The translations under genes were made by a program, and so were the position numbers. DNA of 64,000 nucleotides, from positions 44,618,924 through 44,682,923 of the forward strand of contig BTPG01000004.1 in the NCBI GenBank assembly GCA_036245525.1, given 5' to 3'. Source of the stretch: Semisulcospira habei. Taxonomy: Eukaryota > Mollusca > Gastropoda > Semisulcospiridae. Under the pieces are notes generated by a model, which was not told the origin of the DNA, made no database searches, and saw only the letters and a program-made list of their open reading frames with translations. Numbering within the stretch: position 1 is the stretch's first letter; every line of letters begins with the position of its first letter. Shown here one piece after another: positions 11,114 to 21,954 of this stretch.

Positions 11114-11745
11114 AGGAAGATCTACCGTGCACCCCCCCCCCCCCCCCAGTACTCAATAAGATGGGTTTCAAAGTGTTCCTTAGTATGTCCTGAGATGTTT
11201 AAGCCATGTTCCCCAAAAATCCTTAGGAACACACCAGAGATATAGCCGATGGCGCAAGGGTACCCCCATTCACGCTCTTCACAGGTGCTAAAATGAGGTT
11301 GAGAAACATTTTCCTCTAAATAAATCAGAATTCATTCCAGAAACCCAAATCAGGCAATATTATGTCAAGGCACACCTTCTGCATCCTCTGCAAAAAAACA
11401 GAATGAAAACATATTGAATCTCTGGCTCACAGTGAAGGTATTTGTGCACCCAGTAAACGACCATTTCTGCGAAATCGCAAGAAAAGACAAAAATAATGTG
11501 TCAGATGGCTTCAGACATTTTCTATAGCACTGACAGTCCATTTTCAGGTTTACATCATTAAAACAGGATGTCACAATTATTATAAACTTGACTAGGTGAT
11601 GCTGTGATTACTGTGAGTGCCACAGTGGTTGATTTTGTATCCCTACCCCCAAGTTGTAAAAATACACAAAATTAATTAGAAAAAAAATTGCTTAAGTTAT
11701 TCCATTTTATTTTGACCTCTCTTTACCTATTAAGTTTCAATAATG

Positions 11746-11975
11746 TGATACTCACAAACCAGATAGGTGAGGCTAGCGCTGGCAGAATTGTATAACAAAC
11801 CAAGGGCAATTACTCAGCGCTGGACAGAACAGTTAGATCCCCTGCCCCCGCCTATCAGGCACCCATTCGCCAGCCCACAGAGAAATACGCAGGTATAGAA
11901 TTGGTGCCTGATAGGCGGGGGCAGGGGATCTAACTGTTCTGTCCAGCGCTGAGTAATTCCCCTTGGTTTGTTATT
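11746..11975. mobile_element. Palindromic insertion nested in the left arm
   Basis: It is absent from the right arm and flanked by CAATAATG at 11738-11745 and 11976-11983, an 8-bp duplication. Arms of about 70 bp (CAGCGCTGGACAGAACAGTT and complement) form a hairpin at 11792-11974. An 8-bp duplication would fit hAT-type mobilisation. Confidence 0.75.
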
Positions 11976-12429
11976 CAATAATGTGAGCATAAAGTGCAAG
12001 AAAATAAGGAAAGTCGGCATCCTTTACGGTATGTTCGTGGTGAATGATAGCTTTTTCCCATTTAAAATTGCCGAATTGGGAAACGTACGTTGTTTCTGAT
12101 GCCCTCAGAAATTTTGTATACAACTGATAGGTCTTTTTATGTTTTATTGTTTAGGAAAGAGTACCACAGTTACTCCCAACCTGATGTTATGATGCTGTGA
12201 TGCATTTAGGGGCCACAGTGGCTGAATCTGCTGCCCTACCCCCATTTTACCTGTACGCAAAGGAACGAAAAATGATCATAACAATTGCTCCTCTGATTAA
12301 ATATGTTTGTTGCCAGTTTTCTTAACAAAATATGCATATTGAGCATAAACATTTGTGATCATTTTATTAATTTCAATGTGACCCATCAATTTAATTGTAA
12401 TTCTTTTTATTTAAGGCATGCTTAACAGG

Positions 12430-13880
12430 GGCTGCCGCTGAAGCTTCTATCGTCTGCACATTCAGCACTCTTGTCAAACTCGGGGAAGGTGTACCTCAGG
12501 GAGATGTTGTGTCTGATGCTGTTTTTGGTCTACATTAATGACATCAGTACAACAGTACCAAGGTTCGTCTCGAACATCCTCCATGCGGATGACTTTGCAG
12601 TGTGGAGCGCAGCAGAACATAAAGAAATAGCATCCTCCAGAATCCAGGATGCTGCCAATAGAGTCAGCAGCTGGACTGAAAGAGGCCACTCAAACTGAGC
12701 TAGACCATCTCTTTCAATCAGACGGAAGAGGTCACCTCAAAACTGGAGACCTTCGAGTACCAAAGACAGACAGGCCAACTTTACTGGCAACAAATAAATT
12801 ACTGGATTTACGTGGAGGCCTCACATTGAAGCCATGGAAGCTAGAGATGCAAAACAAAAAAAAAGTCTCTGATGAAGAAACTGGTGGGGACCACATTGGC
12901 GCAAATTACAGCATCCTGGCACAAGCAAACACCTGCTCGGTCAGACCAGTTGTGCGGTACCACTGCCTGCAAAACCCAAAAGGCCAGGCTTGACAAGATG
13001 CAGAACATGGGTCATTCTCATGATGCAGTGACATTCTTAGAGCCATCTGGAGCACCCCAATTTAGGAAATGGAGGACATTGGAGCCACTGGAATGCAGAA
13101 CAGCACACACGATGAAGAAACTTACTAAACACCGACAGCATGGGAGACTACAGGAGCAGACCAAGAACCGTCAGAAATGTGCAAATCTGAACCGCCCAAA
13201 TCTGAACCGCCAACTGAAGGTCCTGCAAAGGGCTAACACTGACGTCCTGGAACCAAGCCCAAAGATGTGTGAACAGCTCCCTTCAGATACCTGGACATCT
13301 CGAAAGAGCCTTCAAGACAACATAAACAATGTTCCAGGACTCTTTGCCAAAGGTCGCGGCACTGCACAAAGCCATCTTGCTGGAGGTTGTGCACAAGCGC
13401 TACCCTCACAGCAGCTGTGATACCACACAAGATGCCATGCGGAATGAAGGAAGTGGCGTGTACATCTGTTGTGCAGACCGCACTACTACCTCCCTCTCCT
13501 TACCAGCTGGTGGCAGCAGCTCCAACTATCGTACAGATCTGCAGGTGCTCAACACAGCAGCAGAGCACTAGCTAGGGAAAGGCAGCAGCTTGATCCACTG
13601 ATCTCACCAGGAAGCTTCAAGATAGACTGGATGCCCTGTCCACAAAATAGTGCTGCAGTGGATTCCAGTGCATTCTAGACTAGCTGGGAATGGAGACACT
13701 ACAACAACAAAGTGATTGGCAACAGCAGAATGGCGGCTGCAGCCCGTGGGCAGATGACATCAACAAGCTCAACAGGGAGAGCCAGGCCACCATCTTTTAT
13801 CTACGCACTGATTACTCTATCTGGACTGGGTCCATACAGAAAAGCAGGAACGTTTCACAAACCCAAAATGAAGCCTGAAG
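12430..13880 (+). pseudogene. Decayed LINE reverse transcriptase / RNase H remnant
   Basis: Fragments in shifting frames follow the order of a non-LTR polyprotein. GVPQGDVVSD and LVYINDIST near 12480-12550 are from the reverse transcriptase, and LHADDFAVW at about 12580-12605 retains the catalytic ADD. SSRIQDAANRVSSW follows, then the linker motif KARLDKMQNMG near 12990. RNase H-like GGSGVYI and LPAGGSSSNYR lie at 13455-13530, and the C-terminal INKLNRESQATIFYLRT at 13760-13810. Stops and frameshifts are frequent, and the N-terminal endonuclease is missing. The same C-terminal type occurs at 49.1-49.5 kb. The sequence gives no sign that this copy is active. Confidence 0.8.
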
Positions 13881-15937
13881 GTTTACACACTTTAATCAGA
13901 TCACTCTGTATCAGCAATTATTTGAAGCTTCCGTGCCTAATGCATGAAGAGATACCAAAATAAAAGAACGCTTAGCGAATGGTGGACTTCGGTAGAAGCG
14001 TAAACAACCAATCAGAATGTTCGGCAGAAAGGCCATGCAGTCACTTTATGATCAGAGCTAAATATAGATCACTTGCAACAAGCGTCAGCATGATCGTTCG
14101 CAATGGAATAGTCGCAGATTGGGGGAGAAAAAAAAAAGAAGTAGACAAGTCTGCCAGCACGTTTTAATTTTTTACAAACTTTCACAGACTTTAAGGAAAA
14201 GGACTGAAATTGACAGACTTTCCAGGGCCCTGAAAAAGCCTTGTCATTTTTTAACAACTTTCACAAATGTTCACAGACCGTAAGGACCCTGCTGGACTCA
14301 CCTCGTGAGATTGGGTCATGCGGAAACAGCCCTATGCGAATTTGGCGTAGAAAATCAGTCTCCTTAGCACATTCTCCAAACATGTCCATACACAGAAGCG
14401 GTCTGATGGCAGTTCTGACCAGAAGACACGCCCCTATACACCAAACTCTGAAAACATGCTGCCTAGCTCTTGACAGCTCACTTATTGGCAGCCAGAACAA
14501 TATAAGATTTAAAGACGGCCATAAAAATTGAACGTTGCAGAAGGTGGAAGTGGAGATTTCGTGGTCGACATGTGGAAACTAAGTATTTTTGATAACATTG
14601 TTTTGGCTATTAGGAACCATGAACTTTATTACGCATTCATATTTACACATTTCTAGATGAAAATAAATGAAAGGAAAAGGGGAGACCTTACTAGACCTGC
14701 CTTACGCTAGGTAAAATATCACATAAAAGACCAGCCATTTAAAATAGTTACAATTAAATTGCTGGGTTACATTGAAATTAATGAAATGATCACAACTTTT
14801 TATGTTCAATATGCATACTTTAAAAAAAAATGGCAACAAAAAATAGTTAAACAGAGGAGTATGACGTAAGCAATTTTTATGATTATTTTGCGTTACTTTG
14901 CATACTGGTAAAATGGGGGTAGGGCAGCAGATTCAGCCACTGTGGCCCCTAAATGCATCATAGCATCACAAAATCAGATTGTGAGTAACTGTGGTACTCT
15001 ATCCTAACCAATAAAACCTAACAAAGACCTATCGGTTATATACAAAATTTCTGAGGGCACCGGAAACAACGTACGTTTCCCAATTTGGCAATTTTAATTG
15101 GGAAAAAGCTATCATTCATCACGAATGTACCGTAAAGGATGCCGACTTTCCTTATTTTCTTGCACTTTATGCTCACATTATTGAAACTTAATAGGTAAAG
15201 ATAGGTCAAAATAAAATGGAATAACTTAAGCAATTTTTTCTAATTAATTTTGTGTATTTTTACAACTTGGGGGTAGGGATACAAAATCAACCACTGTGGC
15301 ACTCACAGTAATCACAGCATCACCTAGTCAAGTTTATAATAATTGTGACATCCTGTTTTAATGATGTAAACCTGAAAATGGACTGTCAGTGCTATAGAAA
15401 ATGTCTGAAGCCATCTGACACATTATTTTTGTCTTTTTTTTGCGATTTCGCAGAAATGGTCGTTTACTGGGTGCACAAATACCTTCACTGTGAGCCAGAG
15501 ATTCAATATGTTTTCATTCTGTTTTTTTGCAGAGGATGCAGAAGGTGTGCCTTGACATAATATTGCCTGATTTGGGTTCTGGAATGAATTCTGATTTATT
15601 TAGAGGAAAATGTTTCTCAACCTCATTTTAGCACCTGCGAAGAGCGTGAATGGGGGTACCCTTGCGCCATCGGCTATATCTCTGGTGTGTTCCTAAGGAT
15701 TTTTGGGGAACATGGCTTAAACATCTCAGGACATACTAAGGAACACTTTGAAACCCATCTTATTGAGTACTGGGGGTTGGGGGGTGGGGGTGCACGGTAG
15801 ATCTTCCTAGCTTGTGGACTAATTCTTCACACACATTCAAGATGCCTTGCGCGGACGCCGAGATTACAATGCATGAGGTAAGCTTTGATCCCCTGAAAGG
15901 TCGCCGCCGGTACATGTTCTGTCATAACCCAGCCCTA

Positions 15938-16002
15938 TCACGGCCGTGCGCGGGCCAACGGCGGCCGATGTCGGCCCGATGGCCTTTTGCGCATTGTGTA
16001 AG
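15938..16002. repeat. Family D element, right part
   Basis: CACGGCCGTGCGCGGGCCAA is followed by GGCGGCCGATGTCGGCCCGA and TGGCCTTTTGCGCATTGTGT. The left outer arm is absent. Confidence 0.85.
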
Positions 16003-16330
16003 CTTGTTTTCTCCCCACATTAGCATAGACCTTTTTCACTTTCGGGTCCAAATGTAGCAGATGGCTCGACCATGGTAGCTCGCGGTACTTGGTTTTCTTC
16101 CCCAGCTTTCCCAACGTCATCCTTGTAGTGATTTGACCAGAGCCGTTGTTTTATTTTTAGAAAAGCAAGATTTATTATTGTGCATCTATGAAAATATCGC
16201 TTTTCTCATTATATAACTTGGACATGCCGGTTTTTGCCCGCTCACGGCAGATTCACTTACAATATTAACGTCAAATATAGTCGGTGGATCGACGTTGATA
16301 TCTCAAGCAGAGACCCGCGCATATCTAACG

Positions 16331-16390
16331 CAAGAGTAGTGTCTGATATCTTGGCGCCTGGCACTGCCCTTGATATATCATGGTCGATTC
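16331..16390. repeat. Family A fragment
   Basis: CAAGAGTAGTGTCTGATATC, GGCGCCTGGCACTGCCCTTG and ATATATCATGGTCGATTCG are a shortened, mutated A2 hairpin. Confidence 0.7.
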
Positions 16391-17152
16391 GTTTTTGTTT
16401 TGTTGTTCGTATTGTTGTTATTGTTCTTGCTGTTGTTCTTGCTGTTGTTGGTGGCGGGGGTGTAAACTAGTGTACACTGCCTGTAAACTAGCGACATAGC
16501 TCAATCCCCAGTGACGTTTGGCTCATAGAAAAACATTGAATGGAAGTTAGACAGTCATTGCTCGTCGACGTTTGGCTCTGGAAGTTAAAAGAGGCTGGGG
16601 GCGACTTGTACATCCCATAAACTTCAAGTTAAAAGCATTAGCGACAGACCTGATGTGGTAATCCATCTTATCGTGACATTACTGGGTGACATTGAACGAG
16701 GTCGTGTAGTGTAAATCTGTCTTATTTCGTGAAGAGTCCTTCCGGGTGACGCTATTTTCACTTTGAAAAAAAAGAGAAGAAAAAAACATATGTCAATGAC
16801 TCTGTAGAAACAAATGTCCATGATCAATGCCTCTGTATAAAAAATGTTACTTCTTTCTTTCTTTGTTCATGTCCAAATCAGACCAGTTTTATGTTTTCTC
16901 GTTCATGACCAGATCACACCAATCAAAAAAACAACAATTGTTTATATATTTGCTCTGCTATGGCCAAATCAGATCACACCAACCAACCAACAATTGTCAG
17001 TTGGTTTGGTCTCATTAAGCCTTGAAACCAGATACCAGACGTAAAGCCAAATCAACAAACCAACCAACCAACAACCAATTTAACGGTTGGTTGATTTGTT
17101 AATCGAGGTTTGGCCTGCTTTGATTTGTGTATTGGTTGTTCCTTTTTTTTTT
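16391..17152. other. No gene; CAA/TTG-rich imperfect inverted repeats
   Basis: Blocks rich in ACCAACCAACA and their complements (GGTTGGTTGATTTGTT) near 16915-17110 can fold back. No exon recognised. Confidence 0.5.
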
Positions 17153-17366
17153 TTAACTCATTGTGCTCGAGGTACAAAATGCGCACATTTTGGAGTTATC
17201 CTCTGAGGACTGCATTACAATTCAGGAGACAGATCGACCATGATAGTTCAAGGGTGGTGGCAGAATAGCTTGGCGCCTATAGGCGCCAAGCTATTCTGCC
17301 ACCACCCTTAAACTGTCACGGTCGAGCCATATCTTGCTGTGGTGTGTCGCGGGCCGAAGGAGTTAA
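17153..17366. repeat. Family A hairpin element, full length (214 bp)
   Basis: TTAACTCATTGTGCTCG to GGCCGAAGGAGTTAA; core at 17232-17327 around GGCGCCTATAGGCGCC. Confidence 0.93.
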
Positions 17367-17435
17367 CGGCTAAATCCATACACATCCGGGAAAACTCGTT
17401 TCCGGACAATAGTTTTGTGCTAATTTTAAATCCTG

Positions 17436-17545
17436 TTAACGCCTTCACTGCCGAGACAAGGTGAACACACTCCAACTGCAAGAGACATAGATCTTTATGT
17501 GCACCCCCGCCCCCCCCCCCCCCCCCACCCTCACCCCCCCCCACC
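17436..17545. repeat. Family B left half running into a C tract
   Basis: TTAACGCCTTCACTGCCGAG, then CAAGAGACATAGATCTTTAT, then poly-C from about 17503. The right arm of the hairpin is absent. Confidence 0.82.
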
Positions 17546-17639
17546 CTCACCTCCCACCCCTAGGATGCTACTGATTCCTATTCCGACATCGTGTGGCCAG
17601 TTTAACATTCTGTGAACAGCGAACGGAACACCCTCACTT

Positions 17640-17702
17640 TTTTCAGAGATATAGATTATTATGAGTCCCCGCAGGCTGGTGAGGACCTATGCCTCTTCTA
17701 TT
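17640..17702. repeat. Family B hairpin, decayed
   Basis: CAGAGATATAGATTATTATG pairs loosely with GTGAGGACCTATGCCTCTT. Confidence 0.65.
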
Positions 17703-17736
17703 GACCGTACTAGCGCAGGTGCCTTCAGTAGATTTA

Positions 17737-18090
17737 ACCCCTTTGACGGAGATTGGTTTTTGAAATCATTGTAAACTCAACGACACATTTCTCCTGCCGT
17801 CAAGGGAACATGGATTCAAAGTAAACACGTTCACCGTTTATGGCTTAACGTCTTTTGTCCACCACGAAGGTGATTTCAAAGACGAGGCAGCGAAAAGAGG
17901 CCTGCACAAATTTTGACCTCAGCTGGGTTCGAACCCACGACCTTTGGGACGAGAGTCGAACGCTCTACCACCGAGCCACCCAGCTCGCCTGGATACAAGT
18001 AGGTTCAGCAAGAGGCATAGAGGCGTGGGGAGCGGGGAGGGGGGAGGGAGGTTGCGGGGGCTCATGAGGATCTATACCTCTTGGAGTTGG
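17737..18090. repeat. Family B element split by a SINE, with a G tract in its left hairpin arm
   Basis: It starts TTAACCCCTTTGACGG and is interrupted by a SINE at about 17836-17990. It resumes CAGCAAGAGGCATAGAGG, enters a G-rich tract, and keeps an intact right arm (GCGGGGGCTCATGAGGATCT) to 18085. Confidence 0.75.
17836..17990 (-). mobile_element. tRNA-derived SINE (type 2), minus strand
   Basis: On the minus strand TGGCTCGGTGGTAGAGCG is an A box and GGTTCGAACCC a B box. The tail region GGTGGACAAAAGACGTTAAG follows. Imperfect flanking copies of GGATTCAAAGTA look like a target duplication. The stems are not fully paired, so this is not a tRNA gene. Part of its tail recurs at 25340-25400. Confidence 0.75.
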
Positions 18091-18299
18091 ATGTTACCGC
18101 ATACTTTTTCGTGGCAAGGATGGGGTTATTGCCAGAAGGGGTCATGTGGGTCGAGTCCTTGATGGAGTTAGATTTTATGTAAAACCTCGGTCGAGATTAG
18201 ACAATGCGTTCATTATCTCACAATGACATTATCGGAGGAGCAAAAAAAAAAAAAAAGACGGAGATTTGAAACCACGATTTAACAAAGAGCAAGATTAAC

Positions 18300-18470
18300 T
18301 TGATCGCCTTATCACAAAATCCGTCTGACAGATATGCGGAGGTGTAATGTAAAATCCGGACAAAAAGGTGACTGCCAAGCGTGTAAAATGACAAGAAATA
18401 ACCAACAGAGAAAGAGATTAATGAATTGTGCTGTGTTTGTCCTTTTTGTTTTCTTTATTTTTAGCGCGTT
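18300..18470 (-). repeat. Fragment of the Penelope-like repeat seen at 30.5 kb
   Basis: GGACAAAAAGGTGACTGCCA followed by GTGTAAAATG is the reverse of the 3' tail of the element at 30479-30761. The inner part is degraded. Confidence 0.55.
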
Positions 18471-18486
18471 TCTTTCTTAGTTGGGT

Positions 18487-18807
18487 TTTGATTGATTGAT
18501 TAATTCCGGTTTTAACGTCCACGGCACCGAAGTGATAATCGACGGCCCTGACGGGCGGGTTATGGGGGGACAGGGAAATCTATTGTCTATGGAGTACGAC
18601 CTGAACACTGATCAACTCAGGCGCACTTCAACTGTGCCACTTTGATCTACCAGGACCTTTTCAACGGACATGCTATTGAACAAATCCGTTTTCCCCCTGG
18701 ATTGTGAGTCCAGCTACCGGGGCCAGGACGGGGATTCGAACCCACGACCCGGCGATTCCCTTCGCTCTCCTGCTCCGACGCTTAACTGCCTAAGCTATTT
18801 TGGACTC
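18487..18807 (-). mobile_element. tRNA-derived SINE (type 1), copy 1
   Basis: Read on the minus strand it starts GAGTCCAAAATAGCTTAGGC (A box) and carries GTGGGTTCGAATCCC (B box). It ends GGTGCCGTGGACGTTAAAAC followed by a TCAATCAA tail. CTTAGTTGGGT flanks both sides as a target duplication. Confidence 0.9.
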
Positions 18808-18884
18808 TCTTAGTTGGGTGTTTCTTTAAAGGTTTAATATGGCGTGATGAAAATACGCAGTTGTGTACCTTGAAAATTTGAACA

Positions 18885-19049
18885 CCACCCAACTGCAATA
18901 GGTATAGATCCTCATGAGCCCCCGCATTTGCGGGGGCTCATGAGGATATATGCCTCTTGCTGACACCAATTTGAATACAATTTCCTTGGTCTTGAATTAA
19001 CGAAGATGGCAGAAGCACAGTCTACGTCAGCTGGCTCTGAACGGGTTAA
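18885..19049. repeat. Family B hairpin element
   Basis: The core at 18895-18959 is nearly perfect around CCCCCGCATTTGCGGGGG. The right end CTGAACGGGTTAA shares its TTAA (19046-19049) with the next palindrome. Confidence 0.85.
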
Positions 19050-19126
19050 CCCTCTCGGGACGTGCCGCATCCGGATTCGCGGCGTAAAGCCGCGAATCGG
19101 GATGCGGCACGTCTCGAAAGAGTTAA
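19046..19126. repeat. 81-bp TTAA palindrome (singleton, family G)
   Basis: TTAACCCTCTCGGGACGTGC is mirrored by GCACGTCTCGAAAGAGTTAA around a GTAAA loop. The inner sequence differs from families A-C but the ends are of the same type. Confidence 0.9.
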
Positions 19127-19202
19127 ATCGCTGCCAATAGGTACTCTTCGGACCTTTGTGAGCCCACACACTAAAGCGGTAAATTTATGATCATGTTTCA
19201 AT

Positions 19203-19352
19203 TTACCTACCTCCGTTTCGGTCTCATGTACCTAAATAGGCACATGACCCCGAAACAGGGGTAAACGGATTTTCAATTTTCAATAATGCTGATATACTTC
19301 TTCCTCGGTCTCATGCCAAAACAGTCATATGAGACCGAAACGGAGGTAATTT
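19203..19352. repeat. 150-bp inverted repeat
   Basis: CTCCGTTTCGGTCTCATG at 19211-19228 is mirrored by ATGAGACCGAAACGGAG near 19329-19346. A shorter internal version (CATGACCCCGAAACAGGGGT) lies between them. Confidence 0.75.
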
Positions 19353-19608
19353 GATTTCATGCGTCACCCACCGCCTGTGCCTTACGCCAATCGCTTTAGG
19401 CGCAGTCCACCGGTGTAGGTAAGCGATTGTCCAGTCCTGTTATTGCCCTCTCTGACCGCTCTGTTGTGACAAAGCACTGAACCAAAACATCAGCGTAATG
19501 AAAGTTTCCCTCCCATAATGGCCCAGTAAACTGTTCCCGATATGTCGCTGACCTCGCAATGGCTTGTTGTGGAACGAAATTATACGGAATGTCTTTCCAA
19601 CCCCCTTC

Positions 19609-19639
<31 letters not shown>

Positions 19640-20426
19640 AGCCCTCAACAAGAAGGTGGAATATTCTGAGAATCCGCCGACTAATCTTATCTGACACGAC
19701 TGGATCCTTCTGTTCAGAATATTCTACCTTCTTTATCATTGTGTCTTCTATGGGCTTAGTAGAGAATTTCGGAATATCTGCTACGTCGGGTAGACCCTAC
19801 TAAGGTGGTCATCTGGAGGCCTAGAAGAGGGTAAATATGTGTAAGGATCAGGTCATTTATGCAGTTTCTATCCAGGCTATCCCCGAAGGGTCGGGTCACA
19901 AAAAAACTTCATCAAAACTTCTGATCACCACGTCGACTGTTCCAGTTTTTAGCAATTTGGTCGGATTCGCTATTCTAATGTGTGTTTTGTTTTTCCCTAC
20001 TGCCCCAATTTATTTATTTATTTATTTATTTATTTTGTGCATCAAAGGAAACGTGCGCATATTTTTCGGATGATGAGACAAATTGAAAATTTTATTTCGA
20101 AATGTATGCGTGCACATGTCGTTATATCAAAATATCTTTGATCCTGCCGGGGTAACATAAAGATTTAGGTTCATGAACTGTGCGTGATGACATCAGCCCC
20201 AGTGGGACCTAAACATCCATCACAACAACTGGTCCACTAGACCCGAATGACACATTGATTAGTGTAACACAAAATGAGTAAGCACTGGCAAAAAGCTAGT
20301 TATGTGGTTTTAGGTTCAAAATTCATCATTGAAGCCAAAGCTGTACAGTTTGCCAGCAACCTCCCTCCCCCCCCCCCTCCCCGCTCCCCACGCCACTCCC
20401 TTCACCCATTCCCACCATCACTAAGC
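19353..20426. other. No gene seen; C tract and (TTTA)n
   Basis: Simple-sequence tracts at 19608-19640 (C then CA) and 20008-20036 (TTTA) lie in otherwise unassigned sequence. Confidence 0.5.
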
Positions 20427-20605
20427 TTAACCCCTTCACTGCCGAGAAAAAATGGACGCGATCCAACTGCAAGAGACATAAACCCACATGGGCCCCCGTG
20501 TTTATGTTTATGGTCTCATTTACATCTGTTTTTCACGCGAATGTCGGTCCGCGTGAAGCGTTTAGACTATGCAAAAGTCGTGATCACTAGCTGAGAAAAG
20601 GTTAA
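20427..20605. repeat. Family B hairpin element, shortened core (179 bp)
   Basis: TTAACCCCTTCACTGCCGAG to GCTGAGAAAAGGTTAA. The core has lost most of its right arm. Confidence 0.82.
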
Positions 20606-20749
20606 ACCTGACAAGGATTAATTGGTACGGAAATTGGCATGTATTCGCGCGCTTCGTCATTGACATGTAATGCGTGACAAGTTCGTGCCTAATCACGACA
20701 GACTCGCATTGAAGTCCCAACCTTGACGTCGACACAGACTCGGCCAAAA

Positions 20750-21200
20750 TGACATATACTGCTCACAAAATAGTACGGTATATTAACTTTAAAGCTTGAA
20801 TTACTAAAAGTCCTCATGATGGGTATATCAGTGATCAGCCATCCAACTGGCCTACACTTTCACAACATTGGTGTGACATAGTTCTCACAAAAAGTAAAGG
20901 ATGTATTACTTTTAACTTGAATTATTAAAATGTCCCATAAAGTTTAAACACTAATCAGACCAAAAGGGTGACTGCAGTTTGCAGATGCAAGGTTTTTGCG
21001 ATATTTTAGTAATTCAAGATAAAATTATGACGTCCCTTACTTCTTGTGAGCACTATGTCATGCCAATGTCAGTTGTGACGTTGGAGGCCAATGGGATGGT
21101 TGATCACTGATATAACCGTTATTATACCAATTCTGAGAACTTTTAGTAAGTCAAGCTGAAAAGTTAATGTACCTTACAATTTTTTAACATTATATGTCAG
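20750..21200. mobile_element. About 450-bp foldback MITE, TA-rich ends
   Basis: ATGACATATACTGCTCACAA at the left mirrors the right end TTAACATTATATGTCAG. Subterminal blocks (GCTTGAATTACTAAAAG and complement) repeat twice inside, giving nested inverted repeats. It resembles Tc1/mariner-type MITEs. Confidence 0.75.
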
Positions 21201-21382
21201 TCTGGCCAAGGCCGCTGGGTCGACGCGGAGGTAGGGACCCACTAGCGACTGGTTCCGTGGGCGGTAGAAACAAGGACTGATTCGTTCACAATATTAGAGG
21301 GCGGGCACAGGAACAACTGTACTCGGCCTTAACCCTTTAACTGCTGTTGACGACACCGTTTCGGTTCGGCGGAAGAGACGCG

Positions 21383-21833
21383 TTAAGCTACGGTTCCATA
21401 AGCACGAATCCGATACCCATATCTGGTGATGAAATTCTCCCTGAAAAATTGCGTCATTTTGGTTCGAAGTTGGATGCGAATTCGTGTGTGCATCGGGCAT
21501 GTATGGAAACACACAAACATGACAAGGACTTGCACGAACCTTCCTGTTTCGGACCCGCTTCGTATCGGATTCGTGTTTATGGGTCGGGCGCCGTAAGCTA
21601 CGCTTCTATAAACACGTATCCCATACGAATACGATTCAAACCCGATGCGCGATGCAGTTTTCCTTCAAATATTACGTCATTTTAGTTGGAAGTGGGATGC
21701 GAATTCGTTTCCTCATCGGGCATATGGAGACACACAAACATGACAAGGACTTGCACGAACCTTTCTGTTTCGGACCCGCTTTGGATTCGGATCGAATTCG
21801 TATCGGATTCGTGTTGATGGAAGCGTAGCTTAA
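21383..21833. mobile_element. Two tandem TTAA MITEs (family H)
   Basis: TTAAGCTACGGTTCCATAAG begins copy 1. Copy 2 starts at about 21593 (GTAAGCTACGCTTCTATAAA) and ends ATGGAAGCGTAGCTTAA. Both contain ACATGACAAGGACTTGCACG, so they are direct repeats of about 210-240 bp. Confidence 0.85.
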
Positions 21834-21954
21834 ATCATTACATCCTGAAGCTGATTTGGTCAAATTTCCTTATTGTCCTGCGAAGGCTACATTTCAGATT
21901 AGGAGATGGATCAACCATTGCAGTTCAAGGGTGGTGCCAGAATAGCTTGGCGCC
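21830..21954. repeat. Family A left half sharing the TTAA of family H
   Basis: TTAAATCATTACATCCTGAA at 21830 continues to CAAGGGTGGTGCCAGAATAG and stops at GGCGCC (21949-21954). The right half is lacking here. Confidence 0.82.

Larger units (their letters stand above)
11114..15808. mobile_element. 4.7-kb element with about 1-kb terminal inverted repeats
   Basis: The left arm (11114 to about 12405) and right arm (about 14738-15808) are inverted copies. They start AGGAAGATCTACCGTGCAC and end GTGCACGGTAGATCTTCCT. Shared landmarks are GGTACCCCCATTCACGCTCT and AGGGGCCACAGTGGCTGAAT. The arms differ by scattered substitutions and by a nested insertion in the left arm. The centre holds a decayed LINE. 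A frame in both arms (minus strand 11365-11574, plus strand 15345 onward) follows no known family. Target duplication is not clear. It could be a foldback-type DNA transposon or an inverted duplication. Confidence 0.8.

Noticed and set aside
12872..13420. 182-residue frame as an independent gene
   Set aside because: Residues such as KARLDKMQNMG and the flanking reverse transcriptase and RNase H scraps show it is part of a decayed LINE.
17927..17990. tRNA gene on the minus strand
   Set aside because: A and B boxes are present, but acceptor and T stems do not pair properly and the sequence continues into a SINE tail.
21294..21863. Open frames with repeated SYGSISTNPIPI-like text as a protein family
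   Set aside because: The similarity comes from the two tandem family H elements and their inverted ends.
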